Source: an uncultured Clostridium sp. | Lineage (GTDB): Bacteria > Bacillota > Clostridia > TANB77 > CAG-508 | Direction of reading: 5' to 3' | Length of the DNA stretch: 40,677 bases | NCBI GenBank assembly: GCA_900554815.1 | Contig: USIO01000012.1 | Span: forward strand, 1-40,677 | In this document: one piece after another, positions 19,768 to 28,221 of the stretch | Position numbering within the stretch: the stretch's first letter is position 1 | Layout of the letters: every line of letters starts with the position of its first letter | The notes under the pieces: generated by a model | The model's input: the letters and a program-made list of their open reading frames with translations, nothing else | Database searches by the model: none | Told to the model about the DNA's origin: nothing | Position numbers and translations under genes: made by a program

Positions 19768-20664
19768 TCATTTTTCATTTGTTGTATTGAATCTTTTAAT
19801 TATTTTTTCACTATTTTGCCAGTCTTTATTTACTTTTACCCAAATCTGTAAGTTTACTTTTATTTTTAATATATTTTCTAAATCTTGTCTAGCATAAGTA
19901 CCTATTTTTTTTAGCATGTTTCCATCTTTGCCTATGATAATTCCTTTATGTGAATTTTTAGTACAATAAATAACTGCATCTATATGGCATATTGTTTTTT
20001 TAAAATTCATTTTTTCTATTTCAATGTAAATTCCATGTGGTACTTCATCATTAAGTAACTTTAAAGCTTTTTCTCTAATAACTTCTTCTGCTAATTGTCT
20101 TGATGTTTGGTCTGTATACTCTTCTTCGTCATAGTATTTAGGGCCTTTTGGTAGTTGATTTTCTATTTCAATTAGTAGTTCTTCTAAGCCTTGTGTTGTA
20201 TTAGCACAAATTGGTACAACAGCTTCAAACTGATATTCTTTTATATAGTTTTCAATTACTTTTAATAATGCTTCTTTTTTTATTAGGTCAATTTTATTTA
20301 TTACTAATATGGTTTTTACTTTTTCTTCTTTTAGTTTTTCTAGAATAAATAAATCTCCTTTTCGGATTTCTGAACTATTAGCTTCTATTACAAAAAGGAC
20401 TAAATCTACTTCTTTGCTCGTGTTAAAGGCTGTTTTAACTAAAATATTCCCTAGCTTATTTTTTGGTTTATGAATTCCTGGTGTATCAACAAAAATAATT
20501 TGAGAATTAGGTCTATTTAGTATTGCTTTAATTGCTGTTCTAGTTGTCTGTGGCTTATTTGTTGTAATTGCAACTTTTTGTTTTGCAAGAGCATTTAGTA
20601 AGGTTGATTTTCCTACATTAGTTCTACCTATTATTGATACAAATCCTGATTTAAAATTTTCCAT
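19768..20664 (-). CDS. era: GTPase Era
   Basis: Era is an essential GTPase that binds the 3' end of 16S rRNA during 30S assembly. The G1 loop GRTNVGKS (13-20), G3 DTPGIHKPKN (about 59) and G4 NKID (about 122) are all present, and the C-terminal KH domain contains KGIIIGKDGNMLKKIG. Length 298 is normal. The ATG follows GGAG. No in-frame CGG. It is followed by yqzL and recO on the same strand. Confidence 0.97.
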   Translation of the reverse strand: MENFKSGFVSIIGRTNVGKSTLLNALAKQKVAITTNKPQTTRTAIKAILNRPNSQIIFVDTPGIHKPKNKLGNILVKTAFNTSKEVDLVLFVIEANSSEIRKGDLFILEKLKEEKVKTILVINKIDLIKKEALLKVIENYIKEYQFEAVVPICANTTQGLEELLIEIENQLPKGPKYYDEEEYTDQTSRQLAEEVIREKALKLLNDEVPHGIYIEIEKMNFKKTICHIDAVIYCTKNSHKGIIIGKDGNMLKKIGTYARQDLENILKIKVNLQIWVKVNKDWQNSEKIIKRFNTTNEK

Positions 20665-20758
20665 TTTAACTCCATTGTTATTTTAGCATTTTTGTTATAC
20701 TATTTTTGTAAAGATTAGTCGGTAAACATTAATTTTTTTATATATTTTTATAAAATGT

Positions 20759-21844
20759 TTATTGCACATTGTTTTCTTCAATAGTATTTGTTGGTATTTC
20801 TTCTACTACTTCTTCAAATTCTACATCTGCATTTAATGGACATATTTGAATAAAAGTATTGCCATCATTTACTTCTATTTCGTTTCCTTCTAAATCTTTA
20901 TATATTGTTTGAGAAGTTCTATCTGTTTTTTCGCATTTAATTGGAATATATTTTCCATTTGTAATGTAATATCCATCTAATGTTCCAATATTTTTTAGTC
21001 CCTGTCTGCCTTTGCTTTCAGCATCATTTAAACTATAATTTTGTGCAAATGTAATAATAATATTTTTAGTAGTAACCGGCTCTTGTGTATTCCAATCTAC
21101 TTGTTTTTCTCCTCTAGCATATCTAATAAAAACTTTATTTGTTTTGTCATATTCATAATATACATCTTGAATATAAGAATATGGAATAGTAACTCCTGTA
21201 ATTTGTGTACCATTTTCTAAGTTTACTTCATCTGTTACATAATTTAATACACTTTCTTTATTAGATGTTGTTCTATAACCTTTTCTTTCTGCAATTTCTA
21301 AGATTTTTTCTGTACTTGTGGCTACATTATGTGGTACATATTTATCTGTTGTTCTCCAAAATGAGCCTGAGCTTTCTGTTATTCCATTAATATTATTAAC
21401 ACTGTATTTTTTAATGTCTGATTCTGCTTGAGGACTCCATCCAAAATGTGTATAAATAGCATCATTTTCTAATGCATAGTCAATAAAATAATGTCTTGCA
21501 CTTCTAACAGGTCCAATTTTTTCCAATTTTTTTCCTTTAAATACAGCCATTAGGCGCGTTTCTCCACCTTCTACAATAATTTCATATACTAAATCTGCAT
21601 CATTTAATCCTCCTTGTGGCCAAGCTCCTTCGTGATTGTCTATCATTAAAGCTATTGCCCTTTGCCCACCAGAAAAGCTTTTTACAGTCTTTACAGGTTC
21701 TTCAATCTTTTGGGGTATTTCTTCTTCAACATTTTCTGAAGAAGTTTGTTGATTTGGTACCATTTTTAATGCTAATAATACACCTGCTATAATTGCTACA
21801 ATAAATAATAATATTATTAAGAATTTTATTCCGCTATTTTTCAT
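20759..21844 (-). CDS. DUF3048 (YerB-like) membrane-anchored protein
   Basis: The protein matches the DUF3048/YerB pattern: VKSFSGGQRAIALMIDNHEG, WPQGGLNDADLVYEIIVEGG, RLMAVF, KIGPVRSARHYFIDYA, and a C-terminal domain with VFIRYARG and GYYITNGKYIPIKCEK. The B. subtilis relative is a lipoprotein of unknown function; here the N-terminus is a membrane helix (about 5-27) without a clear lipobox. I chose the ATG at 21844, preceded by GAAGGG; an ATG 24 bases upstream lacks a site. It sits in the era cluster where cdd is often found. Length 361. Confidence 0.85.
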   Translation of the reverse strand: MKNSGIKFLIILLFIVAIIAGVLLALKMVPNQQTSSENVEEEIPQKIEEPVKTVKSFSGGQRAIALMIDNHEGAWPQGGLNDADLVYEIIVEGGETRLMAVFKGKKLEKIGPVRSARHYFIDYALENDAIYTHFGWSPQAESDIKKYSVNNINGITESSGSFWRTTDKYVPHNVATSTEKILEIAERKGYRTTSNKESVLNYVTDEVNLENGTQITGVTIPYSYIQDVYYEYDKTNKVFIRYARGEKQVDWNTQEPVTTKNIIITFAQNYSLNDAESKGRQGLKNIGTLDGYYITNGKYIPIKCEKTDRTSQTIYKDLEGNEIEVNDGNTFIQICPLNADVEFEEVVEEIPTNTIEENNVQ

Positions 21845-21878
21845 ATTTAATTTCCCTTCTATACTCATATTAAATTTA

Positions 21879-22619
21879 TTAAAAGTTTAAAAAAGTTAAT
21901 CCATAAACCAAAGAAGCAATAATAACTCCACATATAGAGCCAAATATAATTTCTCCTGCTGTTCTTCCTTTTTTTTCATACCTGCTAAATGCAACCAATA
22001 ATGCCAATATTAATGATAGTGTGAAGCCTACCATATTTCTAGTTGTTAACCAAATAGCTGTTGCACATGCAAAACCAATTGCTGAAGCGCCACTTGGTAT
22101 AAATTTTTCGTCTATTTGTTTATTTTTTCTAATAATATTAGCTGCTTTTAGTGCAACCACTGCTATTAATGTTAATATAACAGTAGTAAAAGCCAAATGT
22201 TCTGGGGATTTTACTAAACTTTCTAGTACTATTACTCCTGCAGAGGATATTTTATCAAAAAACAAAAAATATGCTACTACTACTGCATTAATTGCTGCTA
22301 ATACAACTGCTCCTGCTCCTACATCTTTTGCAATTTTTGCTTTTGGATGGTAAAGGTCTGTATATAAATCTACAACTGTTTCAATTGCAGTGTTTACCAT
22401 CTCTGTAATTATTATTAAGGCTACCGAAAAAATTAAACATAAAAATTCCACTTTATTTAATTTAAAAAATAAGCTTACAATAATTGTTATAACAATTATT
22501 ATTAGTTGTTTTTTTATGTTTCCCTGTGTTGTAGTAGCATAAATTATACCATTAATTGCGTTTACCCATGCATCTAAAAAGTTTTTATTTGCTGTCCTTT
22601 TTTCATCTTTGTTTTTCAT
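21879..22619 (-). CDS. dgkA: diacylglycerol/undecaprenol kinase with degenerate PAP2-like domain
   Basis: The N-terminal half (about 1-120) is a DgkA-type membrane kinase: WVNAINGI, then EFLCLIFSVALIIITEMVNT and AIETVVDLYTDLYHPKAKIAKDVGAGAV, with the conserved E..NTAIE..VD motif. In Bacillota this enzyme phosphorylates undecaprenol. The C-terminal half (about 125-246) looks like a PAP2-type phosphatase domain (FIPSGASAIGFACATAI, SRYEKKGRTAGEIIFG), but the histidines usually found after PSG and in the SR...H motif are absent, so it is probably not an active phosphatase. It lies next to ybeY. RBS AGGTG. Confidence 0.88.
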   Translation of the reverse strand: MKNKDEKRTANKNFLDAWVNAINGIIYATTTQGNIKKQLIIIVITIIVSLFFKLNKVEFLCLIFSVALIIITEMVNTAIETVVDLYTDLYHPKAKIAKDVGAGAVVLAAINAVVVAYFLFFDKISSAGVIVLESLVKSPEHLAFTTVILTLIAVVALKAANIIRKNKQIDEKFIPSGASAIGFACATAIWLTTRNMVGFTLSLILALLVAFSRYEKKGRTAGEIIFGSICGVIIASLVYGLTFLNF

Positions 22620-22666
22620 TTTTTCACCTATTCACTTATTATAATTTTATAAATAAAGTATTTAAA

Positions 22667-23149
22667 TTAATATATTGTTAGTCCTAATTTTTCTAAAATT
22701 TTTTCTTCTTTTTCTCTCATCTGTTCTTTTTCTTCTGGTATTATATGGTCATACCCCATTAGATGGTAAAAACCATGTACTACCATATATGCCAGTTCCC
22801 TTTCTAGACTGTGACCATACTCATACGCTTGTTGTTTTACTCTTTCAATTGAAATAACAATATCCCCTAAAACTTCTGTTACTTCCAAATTTCTTTTTTT
22901 TATATATTTTTTTATTTCTTCCTTTTCAAACATAGGAAAAGACAATACATCTGTTGCTTCGTCTATGTTGCGATAAGTTTTATTAATAGTTTTAATTTCT
23001 TCTGGAGTAGTTAAAATAATATTAACATATAATTTAGTTTTATCTAGCTTTTCAACTTGAAAGCAATTTTCTAAAACATTTTTAATTAGTGTATTATATT
23101 TTTTATTTTTTTCTACTCCATGGTATTCAATATCTAATAGCTCTTGCAC
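22667..23149 (-). CDS. ybeY: endoribonuclease YbeY
   Basis: YbeY is a zinc-dependent rRNA-maturation and quality-control endonuclease. The family motif HGxxHLxGYDH appears as HGFYHLMGYDH near the C-terminus, and NKTYRNIDEATDVLSFPMF is also typical. Length 160 is normal. The start is a GTG preceded by AAGGGG. It is in the usual neighbourhood of dgkA and era. Confidence 0.95.
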   Translation of the reverse strand: MQELLDIEYHGVEKNKKYNTLIKNVLENCFQVEKLDKTKLYVNIILTTPEEIKTINKTYRNIDEATDVLSFPMFEKEEIKKYIKKRNLEVTEVLGDIVISIERVKQQAYEYGHSLERELAYMVVHGFYHLMGYDHIIPEEKEQMREKEEKILEKLGLTIY

Positions 23150-23175
23150 TTTTTCCCCTTTTTATAATATATATT

Positions 23176-24387
23176 TTATGTTGTTGCTTTTAAGAATTTT
23201 CCTTCTAGTGTTTTGCACTGATTTTTAAGATTTCTAATTGCATCATATTCTATTAATTTTTCTTTATAAATTTCAATTACTTTTGAATAGTCTTTCTTAC
23301 TTTTTCTTAATTTTTTTATATCATATTTTAAGAAAAGAATTTCTTTTCGTTTTATGTATTCAATAAAATTATTCTCTTTAATTTTTTCGATTTCTTTATA
23401 TTTGTTCCAAAATTCTTTATATTCTTTTTTTAGTTCCGGCTTGTCCCAATATATTTTTGTTGAAAGTAATTTAGTATTATATTCTTCTATTATATTTATA
23501 AATAAGTTATAAGCTTTTTCTCTTTTTGCTCCTTTTGGTGTATTTATCATTAAATTTCTTGCATCTTTTAATAGTTTAATATAGCATTGCTCTGCAACAG
23601 CAAGAGGTAAGCTATGTGTAAAAATATTTCTGCTTATTCCAATTGAAATTAGATTTTTTTCTATAATGTCTCTTTCATCTAGCTTCCCTACTTCAAATCT
23701 TTCGTATTTATTATAATCTTTTATAATGTCTTTATAAATACCGTCTTTATCTGCTTCTAGCTTCATTGGAAATATTTTTTTTATGTATTCATCCAAAGTT
23801 TCAAATATTTTTATATATATTTCATCATTTGATCTAAATTTAGATGCATTAACATCTGCTAATTGAATAGAATAATTTTTTAGTATTCCTTTATATAAGT
23901 TTTCTATTTTAGAAAGGTAGAATTTTTTGTATCTTTGTATTAAATTTTCTTTTCCTAATGATAAAATTGTTTCAAAATCTAGTTCTAATAAATATTTTTG
24001 TTTTCTATGTTTATATTCTACATATTCGTTTTCTTTTAAATGAATTATTGTATAGTATTTTGATAAAGCTTCTTGTTCAAAATTGCTTGCAACACCAGAC
24101 TTAACTTTTTTATATACAGAGTCTATTATGTATTTGTCAATTGATTCCAGATATAAGCTATATGCTTCTTCATACTTTCTGGTATCTGGCTCTTTTTTTG
24201 CAATATTATTTAATTGTTCATCATTAATATAGTTTTCATATGCTTTTAGTAAATTATTTCTTTTTAATGAGATCATTAATCCATTAATTCCTATTTTTGT
24301 AGGTATTAGTATTTTACTAATAGTACTAGTTATTTTTGTAAAAAACGTTTTGTCTGCTTCTAATACTTTTAATCCTCTTTGTTCCAA
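23176..24387 (-). CDS. unknown helical protein in the yqfD-ybeY interval
   Basis: This Lys/Glu-rich protein of about 400 residues has no signal peptide or clear membrane helix and is predicted by eye to be mostly alpha-helical. I do not recognise it. It occupies the position where phoH and yqfF normally stand between yqfD and ybeY, and neither of those has visible remnants. Start codons are ambiguous: GTG at 24396 overlaps the ribosome binding site, so I prefer TTG at 24387, which follows AAAGGGTGG at normal spacing. It directly follows yqfD (stop 24401), suggesting co-transcription with the sporulation genes. Confidence 0.75.
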   Translation of the reverse strand: MEQRGLKVLEADKTFFTKITSTISKILIPTKIGINGLMISLKRNNLLKAYENYINDEQLNNIAKKEPDTRKYEEAYSLYLESIDKYIIDSVYKKVKSGVASNFEQEALSKYYTIIHLKENEYVEYKHRKQKYLLELDFETILSLGKENLIQRYKKFYLSKIENLYKGILKNYSIQLADVNASKFRSNDEIYIKIFETLDEYIKKIFPMKLEADKDGIYKDIIKDYNKYERFEVGKLDERDIIEKNLISIGISRNIFTHSLPLAVAEQCYIKLLKDARNLMINTPKGAKREKAYNLFINIIEEYNTKLLSTKIYWDKPELKKEYKEFWNKYKEIEKIKENNFIEYIKRKEILFLKYDIKKLRKSKKDYSKVIEIYKEKLIEYDAIRNLKNQCKTLEGKFLKATT

Positions 24388-24400
24388 ATTTACCACCCTT

Positions 24401-25586
24401 TCAAAATACCAATTTTTCTTTTGCTCCTATATTCTCAATTGTTTCTATAATAGCTTCTATTTCAATATAGGTATCATATTCTAATACATTTACTTGCCTA
24501 TTTATAATAGTTTCTTTATTTTCTATTTCTTCTTCAATTTGAGATATTAAATTATCTACATGCATTTCTTTTAGCTGTTCTGTAGAATAAGTTACAGTTT
24601 CCTTATTTGTTTCATAATTTGTTAATTTTATTATTTCAATAGGTAAATAAAAATTAGAAAATAGTTTTATTTTTTTGGTTTCTTCTATTGTATCATAGTT
24701 TTTAAATTTTGAAAGAGTTTTATATAAATTTATTTTAAAATTATTAAATTTAATTTTATATTTGTTTTCTTCTTTTCCTGTTCTAGAATAAACTTCTGTT
24801 ATTTTATCCAATTTTATTTTTTTACTATACCACACTTTTGCTTCTATTTCTCCAGAAGCGGCTACATATCGCATCCCTGTATACTTGCCTTCCATCCATC
24901 CATTAATAAGAATTGTCCCTTTTTTTACAAGGTCTCCTATTTTTACATTAGCTGTTCCATCATATACATCTATTTTGGTAATAATTCCTTCTTTGTTAGA
25001 TACTATATTACAGAATTCGCTTTCATCTAGTATTTCTGGTTTTTCTGTTGCTTTTACTATTTCAACCATAGCATTTGTTCCTTTTAAATTAATGCCAATC
25101 CATGCAATGTCTTCTCTCTTATAGCGAATTACATTTACTAATTTTGTTGTATCTATTTTAGACTTTGGTGTTCCTAAAGTTAATCCATTCTCATTTAGTA
25201 ATTCTATTATTTCTTGTTTATTAATTTCATCATTGCAAATAACTTCTATATTCCAAATATAATTAGAAGTTATTCCTAATCCAGCAAAAATTAGTATAAA
25301 TAGAACTAAAAAAAGCTTCCTTTTTTTATATCTATGTAATATAAATGGTAGCCCTTTTTTTTGCTCAATATTTATTCTACACTTAGTAGTTTTAGCTACC
25401 TCTTTAATACGTTTAAAATCACTAATGGAAATGTTTGCATGAATAATTGTTGATTTTTCTCTATTGGTTTTCCATAAAAGAATTTTTTTGCTAATACAAA
25501 TATTTATAAATCTTTCAACAAAATAGCCTTCAACAACAATTCTTACATATCCAATTAAATATCCGAAGAAGTATTTTAAAAAACAC
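24401..25586 (-). CDS. yqfD: sporulation protein YqfD, +1 shift at CGG (25565-25563)
   Basis: YqfD is a membrane protein of the Bacillota sporulation programme. The zero frame from the GTG at 25586 reads MFFKILL then CGG ATA and soon stops. Skipping C25565 gives MFFKILL-GYLIGYVRIVVEGYFVE, the typical family start, and continues through a membrane helix (LFLVLFILIFAGLGI) into the C-terminal domain that begins MVEIVKATEKPEILDESEFC. No other start codon opens the corrected frame upstream of codon 173, so the GTG with GAGGAGG 9 bases ahead is the credible start. Corrected length 394 is close to the usual size. It lies five bases beyond the yqfC stop. Confidence 0.9.
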
Positions 25587-25590
25587 AGGG

Positions 25591-25887
25591 CTATGCCTCC
25601 TCATCAGTAATGCTATCTATTTCTATACTTTCTATTTTTCCTTTTATAATAATATTCTCATCATTCATATTCTCTAGTATTAATCCAAATCCATTAATAT
25701 TAACAATTCCTATATATGTATTTACTCTAACAAAGAAATCCTCATATTCCAAAATTCCTTTATAATTTTCTACTAGAAGTTCTTGAAAGCCTGTTATTGT
25801 GAGTTTTGGTACATTACTTATTACTTCTTTTGGCATATCTAATATTTCGTTTAGCTTTTTTATTACTTTATCATTTTTTCTTTTCAT
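25591..25887 (-). CDS. yqfC: sporulation protein YqfC
   Basis: The small protein (98 residues) begins MKRKNDKVIKKLNEILDMPKEVISNVPKLTI and includes ENYKGILEYEDFFVRVNT, the YqfC-family core. I chose the ATG at 25887 because GGGATGAG lies ahead of it; an ATG 12 bases upstream abuts the AAAGGG. yqfC-yqfD is a conserved sporulation pair. It is intact. Confidence 0.9.
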   Translation of the reverse strand: MKRKNDKVIKKLNEILDMPKEVISNVPKLTITGFQELLVENYKGILEYEDFFVRVNTYIGIVNINGFGLILENMNDENIIIKGKIESIEIDSITDEEA

Positions 25888-25919
25888 TAATGAACTCATC
25901 CCTTTCTTACTTTTGTTAT

Positions 25920-26736
25920 TTACTTTGTAAATTCATCTAATGACTTAAATTCATATCCCATATTTTTTATTTCTTTAATACATGTATCTAAAACATTAGC
26001 ATTATCTTTTGAATTTCCATGTAATAAAATAACTGCTCCATTATGAATATTTTTTAATATTTTTTCTTTTGCATATTCTTCTCTTCCTTGTTTTGATTCC
26101 TCCCAATCATCATATGCAAAAGACCACATAACTGTTGTGTATCCTAATGACTTTGTTATAGCTAATGTTCTTTGGCTGCATTCTCCCATTGGTGGTCTTA
26201 AATATTTCATTTCATAACCTGTTTTTTCGAAAACTGCTGTATGAAGTTTTGTTATTTCTTCTTTTAAATTTTCATTTGAAATACCTGGCATGCTTTTATG
26301 GTTAACTGTATGATTACCTATTATGTGTCCCTCTTTAACCATTCTTTTTACCAAGTCTGGCTGAGAGTTTAAATAATGGGCAGTAATGAAAAAGCATGCA
26401 TTTACTTTATTATTTTTTAATATATCTAATATTTTTTCTGTGTATCCCGCTTCATATCCCTCATCAAAAGTTAAATAAACATATTTGTCTTTATTGTTTC
26501 CCATTGTAATTCCTTCATATTGTTCTACTAGTTTTTTATTTTCATTTCCTAAATCTGGCTGTTCATGATTACTTGCTCTTTTTATTCCCCAGCAGATTTT
26601 TTTGTTACTTAATGTCTCTGGTTTTGATGAAGTTTGTACTATTCCGTGTATTGTTATTTGCTTTAATAATACAAATTGAAAATGCCAAAATAATAAAACT
26701 TGAAATTAGAATAAAAATTGGTCTATTATTCTTCAA
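25920..26736 (-). CDS. pdaA: PdaA-type polysaccharide deacetylase, +1 shift at CGG (26646-26644)
   Basis: PdaA-type enzymes de-N-acetylate muramic acid on the way to cortex muramic delta-lactam. The NodB-type domain shows LTFDEGYEAGYT (metal-binding Asp), HIIGNHTVNH (metal histidines), YLRPPMGECS and VILLHGN. The N-terminal part is in another frame: a TTG start at 26736 with AGGAGG ahead, a signal/membrane segment (about 7-25) and then ACA CGG AAT. Skipping C26646 gives NNNT-GIVQTSSKPETLS and KICWGIKRASNHEQPDLG, the segment that precedes the catalytic domain in PdaA proteins. Corrected length 271 is close to the family norm. A downstream ATG at 26504 would lack the export signal. Confidence 0.88.
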
Positions 26737-26874
26737 TTTATGTTTTTCCTCCTATAATATGTTTGTAATGTTCATTTAATCTTATGAATTATATTTTAAA
26801 TTATTCCTCTACAATTAAGGTCTTTTGCAAAATATGAAAATCGGACAAATTTTTACTATTTATTTTTCATACCA

Positions 26875-26905
26875 TAAAAAAGAAGTATCTTTTGATACCT
26901 CTAAC
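26875..26905 (-). terminator. terminator downstream of the decayed gene
   Basis: On the minus strand AGAGGTATC pairs with GATACTTCT (one G-U) around AAAA and is followed by six T. It lies after the pseudogene at 26955-27400 and is the only recognisable signal in the gap between pdaA and that pseudogene. Confidence 0.65.
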
Positions 26906-26954
26906 ACATATATTTTAATCTAGAATAACAATGTTTTAATCATTCTTATAAATT

Positions 26955-27400
26955 ATATTTATTCCATGTAGTTTTTTGTTGAACTATACTACATTATAAG
27001 GATACGTATAACCCTCTGTGTAACAGTCTCAAAAAGTCTAGGCGATTCCGTTGGTACATAAAAGTCGGCTTTATTTTTTCTTGCTTTTACATATTCTATT
27101 TCTATACTATGTCCAGCTGTTATACGTTCCCATCTGTTAATTCTTTACTTGGATTTTTACTTTTATTATTTGCTAAAATACAATCACCGCTTTTGGTTAG
27201 CCATACTTTTGTTGAATTTGGTGTTGGCTTTCCTTTTGAAATATGAATAGGTTCATTATTTTCATTTGACCAAGGAAGTTCAAAAAACACAGTATCTCTG
27301 TTGGTCTTTCAAAAGAGACCCTTATATATTCCTCTCCATTATCTTTTTTTCTAATATCTGATTGTTCATGGTTATTTGCTGTTTTTATTTATCTTTTTTT
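26955..27400 (-). pseudogene. decayed gene with a pdaA-like stub
   Basis: Three minus-strand frames add up to one protein-like sequence: IKTANNHEQSDIRKKDNGEE..., then DTVFFELPWSNENNEPIHIS...STKVWLTKSGDCILA, then WERITAGHSIEIEYVKARKN...YVPTESPRLFETVTQRV. The breaks are -1 shifts, both right after ACAGA (ACAGAGATACT and ACAGATGGGAA), and are not at CGG. A stop precedes the readable start. The first segment resembles IKRASNHEQPDLG of pdaA in both protein and DNA (26551-26586 against 27352-27388), so part of the gene may derive from a pdaA duplication. The rest I do not recognise. Confidence 0.6.
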
Positions 27401-27427
27401 ATAATTTTCGTTTTTTCGTTTTTATTC

Positions 27428-27456
27428 TTGACAATATTTCTTTTTTGGATTATATT
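27428..27456 (+). promoter_or_regulatory. promoter of agrA-agrC
   Basis: A consensus TTGACA (27428-27433), a 17-base spacer and TATATT (27451-27456) precede agrA by about 60 bases. Activator sites of the LytTR type were not recognisable. Confidence 0.7.
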
Positions 27457-27516
27457 TATTTTATTGCTGGAAAATTAAGGTAATTATATGTCATTTTTTG
27501 TAGGGGGTAATTTGAC

Positions 27517-28221
27517 ATGCTGAATTTTGCAATATGTGACGACAACATTAACATTTTAGATAGGCTTGATAAAATGTTGGAGTCTATTTTTATCAGTCAT
27601 AATATTGATGCGAATGTTGTTCTAAAAACAACCAGTTCAAAAGATTTATTGGAATTTATGGAAAATACTGTTATTAATGTACTAATTTTAGATATTGAAT
27701 TAAATTCGGAAATTTCTGGAATTGAATTAGCCAAAAAAATTCGTGAAAAAAATAAATCAATTTATATTATTTTTTCTACTGGACATTTAGAATATGCTTT
27801 ATTAGCTTATAAAGTAAAAACATTTGATTATCTTCCTAAACCTTTAACAATAGAAAGATTAACTGATACTATTTTAAGACTGGTAAATGATGCTCAAAAC
27901 AGCCCTAAAAAATATATTAAATTAGGCAATAAAAGCATTATGATTAACCAAGATAGCATTTATTATATTCAGAAAAATGGTATGAAACTTGTTTTTCATA
28001 CTGAATGTAATGATTATGAAGTTTATAGTTCTTTTAATAAAATTCAGGATTATTTACCTAGTAATTTTGTTCGCTGTCATAAATCTTATATTGCAAATAT
28101 TAATAAAATAAAAGATATTAAATCTAGCAATACAATTTTATTTGATCAGAAGAATGCTTGCTACATTGGGCCAAAATATAAAAATAATTTTTTGGAGGTA
28201 TTAAATTATGGAAATCATTAA
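27517..28221 (+). CDS. agrA: AgrA-type LytTR response regulator
   Basis: The receiver domain (about 1-125) has acidic residues ICDDN, phosphoacceptor aspartate in VLILDIEL and the lysine in FDYLPKPL. The LytTR DNA-binding domain (about 135-230) contains IYYIQKNGMKLVFHT and FVRCHKSYIANINKI. Together with the kinase it overlaps by 14 bases, this forms the sensing half of an Agr system, expected to respond to the cyclic peptide made by the agrBD genes facing it. RBS GGGGGT. Length 234 is normal. Confidence 0.9.
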   Translation: MLNFAICDDNINILDRLDKMLESIFISHNIDANVVLKTTSSKDLLEFMENTVINVLILDIELNSEISGIELAKKIREKNKSIYIIFSTGHLEYALLAYKVKTFDYLPKPLTIERLTDTILRLVNDAQNSPKKYIKLGNKSIMINQDSIYYIQKNGMKLVFHTECNDYEVYSSFNKIQDYLPSNFVRCHKSYIANINKIKDIKSSNTILFDQKNACYIGPKYKNNFLEVLNYGNH

